Positions 1-7,409 of a stretch of 64,000 nt of DNA are shown in pieces. The notes beneath the pieces were generated by a model. It had not been told where the DNA came from. It saw only the letters and a list, made by a program, of their open reading frames with translations, and did no database searches. Location: contig NZ_CP187555.1 of assembly GCF_049860805.1 (NCBI RefSeq), positions 2,914,001 through 2,978,000 of the forward strand, given 5' to 3'. This stretch comes from Parabacteroides sp900760525. Its GTDB lineage: Bacteria > Bacteroidota > Bacteroidia > Bacteroidales > Tannerellaceae. Within the stretch, counting starts at the first letter, position 1. The number at the start of each line of letters is the position of its first letter. Position numbers and translations under genes: made by a program.

Positions 1-1341
1 CTCTCCATGCTGGTTGATATTGTACATCGGCTCGGCCGGGCAATCCTGCTTACCCGGGATCAGGCGGGCTTTACCTTTGACCGGATTCTTCGGGTCCGTA
101 TTGTGCAAAAAGACAAAACGGGTTCCGTCGACTGCCACCCGAACACCACCGAACAATGATTTCACTCCACCTTCGACCGTACAAGGGCCACCGGCCGAGC
201 GGACCAATTGCGGCTCGAAAGCCCGGATGAACTGCCCGATCGCCTTCGCTTCATAATACTTATCACCCAACGCTCCATTTTCGCGGATCGCAGCATTGTA
301 GTCGTAGCTGGTAGTCATGCCACGCGCTCCCCATCCGGCAAAATGAGTCCCGCCAAAAAACATATAATAATTGATGCCGGAAGCACCTCCCAACAATGAC
401 ATCAAACCTACAGCCTTAAAATGGCGTGCATCCGAATAATGGTCTTCGCTCAAACGCCCTGTGACCAAAGAGAACCATCCTCCCTGAAGCTCGGTCACGA
501 ATCCCGGTGCATCCGGCTGCGCCTTTTTCAGGTTGCTCATGCGATAAGCACAATCAGGGGCGGAAGAAAGGCCGACATAATAATTGTCGCTATCGAACAC
601 CTGAGACAATTCCGGGTCCCGGCTGCTACGACACTCATTCGTCAGACAAGTAAAGACCGGAATATCCAACCCACTCTTACGAACAGAACCATAAAGGGCT
701 TTCAACAGTTTTTCCTTTCCGTCACAGCCATGATGATTGTATTCGTTCTCGATCTGAATCAAAATAATACCCTTATCACCAACCGGCTTACGTGTGATCT
801 GCTCGTCCGCCACAGCTTTACAAACAGCATCGAACCAATGCTGCGACCAGCGGATATGCCGCTCGTCCGCACTTCTCAGCCAGAAATCATCTACACTTTC
901 AGGACGATACTTAGCCAGCCAACGCGGATAACCACCTCCCGAATATTCGGCACAAATAAAAGGTCCCGGACGGACGATCGTATAAAAACCGTATTCTTCC
1001 TGCGCCATCTTCAACCACCGTTTCAGATCGGAAAAATCGAAATGAGTCGTATCGTCCAGGCTAAGCGGCATAGTCCTTTCATGCCAGTTCCAAGGAACAT
1101 AAGTCTCGACCGTATTAAATCCGGCCTCCTTGATCTGGCGGAAACGATCTTTCCACAATTCCTCCGGACAACGGAAATAATGAAAGGCCGCACTATAAAC
1201 AAACACATCTTTTCCTTCGATCGTCATACACGAACCGTCATAGCGGACGCGTTCAGGATGCACAAACTTCTTCTGCGCAAAAGATAACTGGCTAATAAAA
1301 ACCATTAAAGCAAACAATAAGCTTTTCAAGATATACTCCAT
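1..1341 (-). CDS. GH35 beta-galactosidase-like secreted enzyme, 3' end outside window
   Basis: Seen: an open frame runs from an ATG at 1341 (an in-frame ATG at 1347 is also possible) to the window edge without a stop, giving about 447 residues. A signal peptide ending near SFAQ opens the protein. GH35 hallmarks follow in order: PGPFICAEYSGGGYPRWL, then QIENEYN (acid/base Glu region), TELQGGWF (nucleophile Glu region) and GGTHFAGWGA with TTSYDYNA. Known: GH35 enzymes remove terminal beta-linked galactose with retention. The start lies 10 bases after the stop of the DUF5054 gene, so the two are probably co-transcribed. The C-terminal domains are not visible and the exact substrate cannot be read from the sequence. 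Confidence 0.9.
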   Translation of the reverse strand, partial: MEYILKSLLFALMVFISQLSFAQKKFVHPERVRYDGSCMTIEGKDVFVYSAAFHYFRCPEELWKDRFRQIKEAGFNTVETYVPWNWHERTMPLSLDDTTHFDFSDLKRWLKMAQEEYGFYTIVRPGPFICAEYSGGGYPRWLAKYRPESVDDFWLRSADERHIRWSQHWFDAVCKAVADEQITRKPVGDKGIILIQIENEYNHHGCDGKEKLLKALYGSVRKSGLDIPVFTCLTNECRSSRDPELSQVFDSDNYYVGLSSAPDCAYRMSNLKKAQPDAPGFVTELQGGWFSLVTGRLSEDHYSDARHFKAVGLMSLLGGASGINYYMFFGGTHFAGWGARGMTTSYDYNAAIRENGALGDKYYEAKAIGQFIRAFEPQLVRSAGGPCTVEGGVKSLFGGVRVAVDGTRFVFLHNTDPKNPVKGKARLIPGKQDCPAEPMYNINQHGE

Positions 1342-1357
1342 ATTCATCTATTAAGAT

Positions 1358-3352
1358 TTATAACATTTCCACAGTAAAGCGATACGTCAGCGAACCTTCG
1401 TTCCACATGCTGAAATTCGTACCCCAAAGATTGTTGCTCAGGTTAAAATGAACACCGCCACGCTTATCCGGATACCGGGTCGAATAGTTGAGACCTCTCG
1501 CTTCCCCCACATTGACCAGGAAAGCGGCCTCGCTCCAGATACGGACCGTTCCGCCGGAAGTGATCAGATCGACATAGCGGTCTATGCCGTGCTGCTGCCG
1601 GTTCCCTTTCTCCACCACATCGAGCAAGTCGACCGCCGCCCCCGTTTTCTCGGCAACGAGCGAGACGATATCGTCCGTATTGAACGAGAGCCAATAGGCT
1701 TCGGGGAGGCGGACGGCCGGTTTATTGAATACGGTCAGTTCTATTTCCGCTCTTTTCCCGTTCTTGTAATCCAAGCAGTTCACGATCATTTTCTCTGGAT
1801 ACACACGTTCATCCACACCTTCCTGCCGGGGAAAAGACAGTTCATAGAGCGTGCGTGTCCCTTTCTTCTCCTTCTGCACTTCCCGTTTTACGACTTGCGC
1901 CGGCAACGAGACGCTGACAGCCTTCGAACGGTCCAATCCAGTTTTACCCAGATCATCCAGCGCCCAACCATAACGGGCACGCAGATAATTATCCAGAAAA
2001 CGATCATAGTCATGGCTGTCATACATCTGGTAAAACAGACCTTCCACTTTTAATTTATCATTTTTCAGCAAAGAGAGTTTCCAAGGTTCGGGCTGCACAT
2101 CAACTTTCTTTTTCGAGAAAGCCGGCAAAACGGGAGAATCGATTTCCTTCATCTTAGCCAATGCCTCCTCTTGCAAAGATCCGGGCAAGCAATCGATCGC
2201 TTCATAAATATACCAGTCGATCTCCTTCCAGGACCTTTCGACTTTCCGGAACGGTTCGGTCGGACGGGCGGCAAGAAACAGATCCATGTCATATTTGTCC
2301 CAATTCCGGAGATGAGTCTTGATATCCATCCCTTGCGTATGTTCGGCAATCAGTCCGAGTTCCACGGCGAAGTTCAAAGACTCGTCACTTCCACGTTCCA
2401 GTTTTTTCTCCTTCAGCCATTTCGAATAAAGGGAAGAGAGCGCCCTGAATTTCGCCATCCGTACGGGAGCACTTCCATATCCATAGATCCAAGTATCCCC
2501 AATCTCGGAAGTCACGACAGGCAGCGACGCCTTCATGTCCAATAGCTCCTGTGCAATTTCATTAAAGGAAGCAGCTACCAGCTGCGCATGGGGATAACGT
2601 TTATGCAGATTGGCGTAAATCTCTTTTACCTTTTCATACGAATGCGGTCCGTGATTATCACCGGTAAAGTTGACCGATATAGCCGTCTTCCCTCCCGGCA
2701 ACACATTGTCGGAACCATAATCCTGCTGGTAAACCAATATCAGTTCGTTCCCCTCCGGGTCCCTCCACCGGCAAAACTCAGGAACAGCCGGTATAGGAGA
2801 TGCCGGATTCACTCCGATATGAAGGAAACGGATACCGGCGCGGTTCATCGGGGCAATGATGCTGCGGGTATGCCCCGGAACATCGGTCATCTTGGCGGCT
2901 ATCGTCTTTTTGCCGTATTTCCTGTCCAGCTTATGTGCAAGCAACAAATTGGTTTCCAGCAAATCCAGATTCATCGACTCGGTTTCCACCGTATAGGGAA
3001 CACCGTTCCAGACAATGTCTCCCTGCCGGATCGCTTTTTCCAAGCGTTCCACGTCGCGGTCAGAAGCCGTTTGAAGATATTTCCAAATCAGCCAGGAACC
3101 GGTTGTCCAGACATATCGTTCACCGGAACGGTCCGCCCTCAACTTTTCCGCCACATCCAGTGCTTTCGGAATAAACTCGTCGACATAGCGTTTTTCTACA
3201 ACCGAGCTCAGATCGGTGAACCCGACATCGAGGTGTGTCTTAAATACGACATAGACTTTCGAGACCTCTTCGTTCGCTTGTGCTTGCCCGGCACTTATCG
3301 CCAGGCAGCAGCACAATAGAATTAATAACAATTTAATAAGAGAAGTTTTCAT
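1358..3352 (-). CDS. GH38-like (DUF5054) secreted glycosidase candidate
   Basis: A 664-residue protein with a signal peptide (hydrophobic LIKLLLILLCCCLAISA). The start is set at the ATG at 3352; the frame extends 15 bases upstream only to a TTG. After the signal comes KTHLDVGFTD, which resembles the His-x-Asp metal-binding opening of GH38 alpha-mannosidases, and then blocks such as TTGSWLIWKYL and GDIVWNGVPYTVETES that I associate with the Bacteroidetes DUF5054 family. That assignment is from memory of the family. A metal-dependent glycosidase acting on exported or surface glycan is the inference; activity and specificity are unknown. It is followed at once by the GH35 gene and preceded by a likely promoter. 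Confidence 0.75.
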   Translation of the reverse strand: MKTSLIKLLLILLCCCLAISAGQAQANEEVSKVYVVFKTHLDVGFTDLSSVVEKRYVDEFIPKALDVAEKLRADRSGERYVWTTGSWLIWKYLQTASDRDVERLEKAIRQGDIVWNGVPYTVETESMNLDLLETNLLLAHKLDRKYGKKTIAAKMTDVPGHTRSIIAPMNRAGIRFLHIGVNPASPIPAVPEFCRWRDPEGNELILVYQQDYGSDNVLPGGKTAISVNFTGDNHGPHSYEKVKEIYANLHKRYPHAQLVAASFNEIAQELLDMKASLPVVTSEIGDTWIYGYGSAPVRMAKFRALSSLYSKWLKEKKLERGSDESLNFAVELGLIAEHTQGMDIKTHLRNWDKYDMDLFLAARPTEPFRKVERSWKEIDWYIYEAIDCLPGSLQEEALAKMKEIDSPVLPAFSKKKVDVQPEPWKLSLLKNDKLKVEGLFYQMYDSHDYDRFLDNYLRARYGWALDDLGKTGLDRSKAVSVSLPAQVVKREVQKEKKGTRTLYELSFPRQEGVDERVYPEKMIVNCLDYKNGKRAEIELTVFNKPAVRLPEAYWLSFNTDDIVSLVAEKTGAAVDLLDVVEKGNRQQHGIDRYVDLITSGGTVRIWSEAAFLVNVGEARGLNYSTRYPDKRGGVHFNLSNNLWGTNFSMWNEGSLTYRFTVEML

Positions 3353-3406
3353 GGTATTTGATTTCAACTATCGCTACTTATTGTAAATAATACAAGATCA
3401 AGGCGA

Positions 3407-3414
3407 CAAAAATA
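3407..3414 (-). promoter_or_regulatory. Bacteroidetes-type -7 box for the DUF5054/GH35 pair
   Basis: The minus strand reads TATTTTTG, matching TAnnTTTG, about 55 bases before the start at 3352. No clear -33 TTTG is seen. Confidence 0.45.
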
Positions 3415-3525
3415 GCAGATTCAGCCAGATATCACCTTATCTTTTATTACTATTTATTTGGACAATCTTTCGACCTCCGCCAAAATAAAGGCAGATTAGC
3501 CCGCTTGCTTCCGGGTCAATCCCGC

Positions 3526-3756
3526 TCAAGTTTTCACATCGTTGACCCTGGCATACCTCTGCACATAATCACCTTGGCAGATGATCAAACTGTCCGACGT
3601 CAACTTTTCGATTGTCCAAGTATCAGAGAAAGAGGCTGTACCCATGCCCCTTCTCGACATGGTAAATGTTTCCCGACGTCTCAGGGCACGGACACTCTTA
3701 GCTGATTTAAAATTTGCATATCTTGTAAAGATAAGGCAAAAAAACAGATACAACAA
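3526..3756 (-). pseudogene. Possible C-terminal remnant of a small lipocalin-like secreted protein
   Basis: A 76-codon open frame whose last part reads FSDTWTIEKLTSDSLIIC followed by GDYVQRYARV. That looks like the closing beta-strands of small Bacteroidetes lipocalin-like lipoproteins. The first part has no signal peptide or lipobox, and no matching upstream half is present, so if real it is a broken gene end. The resemblance is judged by eye only. Confidence 0.25.
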
Positions 3757-3801
3757 GCCTTTATCCCATTATTCTTTGTATCTTTAGTGCCATGTTTGTT
3801 A

Positions 3802-3877
3802 TTGCCCGACAGCTGTGAAACGCTTGTAAGACATATGACGAACAAGCGTCTCACAACTGTCGCACAAGCGTCCGGCA
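3802..3877. repeat. Imperfect inverted repeat before the HU-like gene
   Basis: TGTGAAACGCTTGT at 3814-3827 faces ACAAGCGTCTCACA at 3842-3855 with one mismatch. The pairing continues outward (CGACAG with CTGTCG), then is broken on the right by ten bases that copy ACAAGCGTC, and resumes with TTGC/CGGCAA. The remaining gene-free stretch from 3353 to 3950 holds only this, the possible remnant and the -7 box. Confidence 0.5.
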
Positions 3878-3950
3878 ATTGAGAGACGAAATAGGGCATG
3901 GCAGCCAGCTGCCAACGAGTGCAATATTTAATCTTAAATATAATACGGAT

Positions 3951-4556
3951 ATGTGTGCAAGATACAGATTAGTCCGGAATCCGGACCCGACAGGAGAGCA
4001 TAAAAAACAGGCTTTGCATCCTCGTGTCGTACCTTACGGGACGCTACGCATCAGTGATTTGATGTACCAGGTGGAATCACGTAGCGGCCTTTCGGCAGGA
4101 GATGTCAAAGGGGTTTTGCAAACGCTTGCCGACGTGATGGCCGACAAATTGGAGGAAGGATACATCGTCGAGTTAGAAGGAATCGGCTTTTTCAGCATCT
4201 CGCTTTCCTCCCGCCCGGTCATGGACAAGAGCGAGATCCGAAGCGAATCGATCCACTTCCGCAGCGTCAACTTCCGTTGCGGGAAATACCTGAAAAAGAA
4301 ACTGAAAACGATGCATCTCGAACGTATGCCGGAAACCAAATCGACTCTTCCGCCTTTTGAAGAACGGCTTCGCCGCCTGACAAACTATCTGAATACGCAT
4401 CATTACATCACATGCGGCGACTACCGTGAACTGACCGGCTGCTCCAAATACCGCGCCTTGCAGGACCTGAACCAACTGATAGATGAAGGAAAATTGACGA
4501 AAAACGGGTATAGGAGTACGAGGGTTTATTCATTTCCTTCATCCGTAGGCAAGTAA
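3951..4556 (+). CDS. HU-family DNA-binding protein with C-terminal winged-helix domain
   Basis: 201 residues from the ATG at 3951; the frame is open further upstream but begins with unconvincing sequence. Residues about 1-125 resemble the Bacteroidetes HU-like family: ISDLMYQVESRSGLSAGDV, then EGYIVELEGIGFFSISLSS and FRSVNFRCGKYLKKKL. Residues about 130-195 form a second unit (FEERLRRLTNYLNTHHYITC, YRELTGCSKYRALQDLNQLI, DEGKLTKNG) that looks like a winged helix-turn-helix. Known: HU-like proteins bend DNA. The added wHTH suggests more specific binding; the target is unknown. The last eight codons and the stop lie inside a 60-bp repeat that occurs again after the next gene. It sits inside a hydrolase cluster read the other way. 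Confidence 0.85.
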   Translation: MCARYRLVRNPDPTGEHKKQALHPRVVPYGTLRISDLMYQVESRSGLSAGDVKGVLQTLADVMADKLEEGYIVELEGIGFFSISLSSRPVMDKSEIRSESIHFRSVNFRCGKYLKKKLKTMHLERMPETKSTLPPFEERLRRLTNYLNTHHYITCGDYRELTGCSKYRALQDLNQLIDEGKLTKNGYRSTRVYSFPSSVGK

Positions 4557-4590
4557 GGGACAATTGGATAGGCTTACGGATGAAGGAATG
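4531..4590. repeat. 60-bp hairpin repeat, copy 1
   Basis: Identical over 60 bases to the copy at 5865-5924. Each copy folds: CCTTCATCCGTA (4536-4547) pairs perfectly with TACGGATGAAGG (4575-4586), with extra pairs on both sides and a 21-base loop. This copy encodes the final residues and stop codon of the HU-like gene, so the end of that gene may have been captured from the repeat. Confidence 0.9.
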
Positions 4591-4593
4591 CTG

Positions 4594-4654
4594 ATTTAAT
4601 TCGGCAATTTCATATAGAAACTGCTAATTTAATTCGGCAATTTTCGTATATTTG
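4594..4654 (+). promoter_or_regulatory. Two 17-bp direct repeats and a -7 box before the ATPase
   Basis: ATTTAATTCGGCAATTT occurs at 4594-4610 and again at 4627-4643, 33 bases apart (about three helical turns). TATATTTG at 4647-4654 fits the Bacteroidetes -7 box, 29 bases before the ATPase start. The pair could be an activator or repressor site; this is inference. Confidence 0.6.
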
Positions 4655-4683
4655 CCCATACGAACTATTCAACCGGACAGGAC

Positions 4684-5853
4684 ATGGAACAACTTATAGA
4701 ACTTTTCAGAAGATTGCTCAGACTCACCGATACGTCATACGTCAGATACCTGCACGACCAGATCGACTGGTCCTCCCGTATGTTGGGCATAGTCGGTCCC
4801 AGAGGTGTCGGCAAAACGACTATGCTGTTACAGCACATCAAGCTATACCACGACATAAAAGACACACTTTTTGTCAATGCCGACGATCTGTATTTCACGG
4901 AACATCGTCTGTTTGACTTAGCATCGGACTTCTACAAGAACGGAGGGAAGCACTTATTTATCGATGAAGTACACAAATATCCGAACTGGTCAAAAGAATT
5001 GAAAATGATTTATGACTATTATCCCGATTTCCATGTGGTTTTTACCGGCTCTTCCATTTTGGATATCCATAAAGGAAATGCGGATTTGAGTCGCCGTGTA
5101 CTCAGTTATTTCCTGTCCGGACTCTCTTTCCGCGAATATCTTATACTGGCAAAAGCGATCCGGTTACCGGCCTATTCCCTATCGGAGATATTGGAACACA
5201 AGGTAGAACTGCCGGGCACGGAACGTCCGTTGGTGCTGTTCAAGGAATATCTGAAAAATGGATATTATCCTTTCTTCAACGATCCGGGTTATGACACACG
5301 CTTGCGCAACGTGATCACCCTTACCGTCGAAAACGACATTCCGGCTTATGCCAAACTGAACGTCGCTTCCACAAAGAAAATCAAACAACTGCTCTACGTC
5401 ATAGCACAAAGCGTACCTTTCAAACCCAACTTTTCCAAAATCGGACAGATGATAGACCTGCATCGTAACCAGGTGGCGGATTTCCTCTTTTATTTAGAAA
5501 AGGCAGGCATCGTTTCGCAACTCAGAGGAACAACAGAAGGCATCCGGCAATTAGGAAAAGTAGAAAAGACCTACTTAGAAAACACCAACTTAGCTTATGC
5601 ACTCTCCGACAGCACACCGGAGATCGGAAATATCCGGGAAACATTTTTCCTTTCGCAAATGAAAGTAAACAACGAGGTCTTTGCTTCCGACAAATCAGAT
5701 TTCACAATCGGCCCTTATACCTTCGAAGTAGGCGGTCCTAACAAGCAACAGAAACAAATACAAGGGATCAACAATGCCTACATTGTGAAAGATGACATCG
5801 AATACGGCCACAAGAACATAATTCCTCTTTGGCATTTCGGGTTTAATTATTAA
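4684..5853 (+). CDS. AAA ATPase of the AAA_14/DUF4143 type
   Basis: 389 residues. Walker A is GPRGVGKTTM at about residues 38-47, Walker B is HLFIDEVHKYP near 95-105, and TGSSILDIHKG follows near 120, the usual sensor-1 region of this family. The C-terminal part (SKIGQMIDLHRNQVADFLFY, then LEKAGIVSQLR) looks like a winged helix with a nuclease-like DUF4143 tail. Known: members are widespread in gut Bacteroidetes, often as lone cargo genes, and their cellular role is unclear. It stands alone, has its own promoter-like sequence, reads against the surrounding hydrolases and is bracketed by perfect 60-bp repeats. I infer an inserted cassette. Confidence 0.88.
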   Translation: MEQLIELFRRLLRLTDTSYVRYLHDQIDWSSRMLGIVGPRGVGKTTMLLQHIKLYHDIKDTLFVNADDLYFTEHRLFDLASDFYKNGGKHLFIDEVHKYPNWSKELKMIYDYYPDFHVVFTGSSILDIHKGNADLSRRVLSYFLSGLSFREYLILAKAIRLPAYSLSEILEHKVELPGTERPLVLFKEYLKNGYYPFFNDPGYDTRLRNVITLTVENDIPAYAKLNVASTKKIKQLLYVIAQSVPFKPNFSKIGQMIDLHRNQVADFLFYLEKAGIVSQLRGTTEGIRQLGKVEKTYLENTNLAYALSDSTPEIGNIRETFFLSQMKVNNEVFASDKSDFTIGPYTFEVGGPNKQQKQIQGINNAYIVKDDIEYGHKNIIPLWHFGFNY

Positions 5854-5864
5854 GGAGGATGCTC

Positions 5865-5924
5865 CATTTCCTTCATCCGTAGGCAAGTAAGGGACAATTG
5901 GATAGGCTTACGGATGAAGGAATG
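5865..5924. repeat. 60-bp hairpin repeat, copy 2
   Basis: Identical to 4531-4590; stem arms at 5870-5881 and 5909-5920. It fills the gap between the ATPase stop and the stop of the convergent GH43 gene at 5930, so it may also end transcription from both sides. Confidence 0.9.
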
Positions 5925-5929
5925 AAGGA

Positions 5930-7390
5930 TTATTTTTGGGAAAGTTTTGTGGGGTGAGTCGTAGAAAAAGTAAACCATTCCAGATTCATCAGGTCCTCTT
6001 CCTCTGTTCCAGCTGGTTCTGCTGCTTTAAAGACCAAAACCAACGCATGTTTACCGGTAACCGGTTTGATATCGGTTTCATGGATAGCATAAGCTACCTC
6101 ACCATTCATTGCCTCCAGGTCACAGACTCCGAGCAACTCGCCCTCCGGACTATCCAACCGGATTTCAATCTTCGCTTTCTTGTTCTTATCCCAAGTCTTA
6201 CAAATAAAACGATCCACATCCGTACCGGTAAAATCGTAATATTTCCAATAGGCATGATCGCCATCACGGATAGACGACAAATACTCTACCGGAACATCAT
6301 TGTCCGGCCTGCGTACGGCAACCGCCACATGACCGGACAACAAGCAAGCCCTGGCCGCATCCATCCGGTAGGACGGAGAGATCGGACCGCCAATGCCTTG
6401 TGTTGTCATTTCCACTTCCGGTATCGTGCCATCCGGATTAAAAATGATGGGTTCCAAGCAGGCTTTCCGCATGGTTCCAGTCTCTGTCGCATGGGTAGGA
6501 CGATGATAAGCGATATACCATTGTCCATTGATTTCGATGATACAGCCGTGATTGTTCACCAAGTTACGGTCGCTTCCCCAATTGTCAATAATCACTCCCC
6601 TATAAGTATAAGGTCCCAGAGGAGAAGTGGCTGTCGCATAGTCCAATGTAGCACAATTAGACTCACCGTGCCGAGAATGGCTACCATAGATCAAATAATA
6701 GATACCATTCCTTTTTCGAACAGAGCTTCCTTCGTTGAAGAAATGCGTTTTATAAGTCAATAAACTATCATGGACAGCCCCTTCGATAGAAAGCATATCC
6801 TTGCTTAACTTTGCACCTCTGACATGCCATTGCCCCCAAAACAGATAAGTCTGCCCGTCATCATCGACAAAAATCGAAGGATCTATGCCTGAAATTCCCT
6901 TAATCGCTTTTCCCTCTTTGAACGGGCCATAAGGAGAAGAAGCAACAGCTACCCCTTCGTTTTCACCATCAGCTGCCAAACAATAATAAAGGTAATATTT
7001 CCCATTATGATAAATGCAATCCGGAGCATAAAGGATCTTGTCCGTATAATCCGTCTGCTTTCCCGGTCCTTTCGTAGCAAAAGAAAATTGTTCCACATGC
7101 CAGTCTACCAAATCTGAAGAAGAGAGCACGTTATAGGAGTTTGAACACCAACTGTTACCAGGTTCGTCACGCGAACCATAAACATAGATCCGTCCATCAG
7201 GCATCTGTCTGACCTCCGGATCAGCAATGAACACACCCGGAGGAGCAATTGGATTGAGTGCCCGATGGGTAGTAACAAGACTCTTGTTTTCCTTTTTATC
7301 GGACAAGTCACCTCTCTCACCGGGTTGACATCCGGCTAATAAGCCTGCAATAAGCAAATTACAAGTTTTTAAATAAAAATTCATAAACAT
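5930..7390 (-). CDS. GH43-family lipoprotein glycosidase with C-terminal CBM6-like domain
   Basis: 486 residues; ATGs at 7390 and 7384 are both usable. The lipobox LLAGC gives a lipoprotein, probably surface or periplasmic. The GH43 five-blade fold is marked by FIADPEVRQMPDG (base Asp), GIDPSIFVDDDGQTYLFWG (pKa-tuning Asp) and NEGSSVRKRNGIYYLIYG (acid Glu). The last 130 residues (RDGDHAYWKYYDFTG to LEWFTF) look like a CBM6 carbohydrate-binding module. Known: GH43 enzymes invert alpha-L-arabinofuranosides, beta-xylosides or beta-galactans; which applies here cannot be told. It begins 19 bases after the GH2 stop and so is probably in the same transcript. Confidence 0.9.
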   Translation of the reverse strand: MFMNFYLKTCNLLIAGLLAGCQPGERGDLSDKKENKSLVTTHRALNPIAPPGVFIADPEVRQMPDGRIYVYGSRDEPGNSWCSNSYNVLSSSDLVDWHVEQFSFATKGPGKQTDYTDKILYAPDCIYHNGKYYLYYCLAADGENEGVAVASSPYGPFKEGKAIKGISGIDPSIFVDDDGQTYLFWGQWHVRGAKLSKDMLSIEGAVHDSLLTYKTHFFNEGSSVRKRNGIYYLIYGSHSRHGESNCATLDYATATSPLGPYTYRGVIIDNWGSDRNLVNNHGCIIEINGQWYIAYHRPTHATETGTMRKACLEPIIFNPDGTIPEVEMTTQGIGGPISPSYRMDAARACLLSGHVAVAVRRPDNDVPVEYLSSIRDGDHAYWKYYDFTGTDVDRFICKTWDKNKKAKIEIRLDSPEGELLGVCDLEAMNGEVAYAIHETDIKPVTGKHALVLVFKAAEPAGTEEEDLMNLEWFTFSTTHPTKLSQK

Positions 7391-7409
7391 CTTTTTTTAT
7401 CATTTTCAC

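Noticed and set aside
421..1287. A 288-codon frame on the plus strand
   Set aside because: It lies opposite the clear GH35 coding frame, has no domain and uses codons that mirror the real gene.
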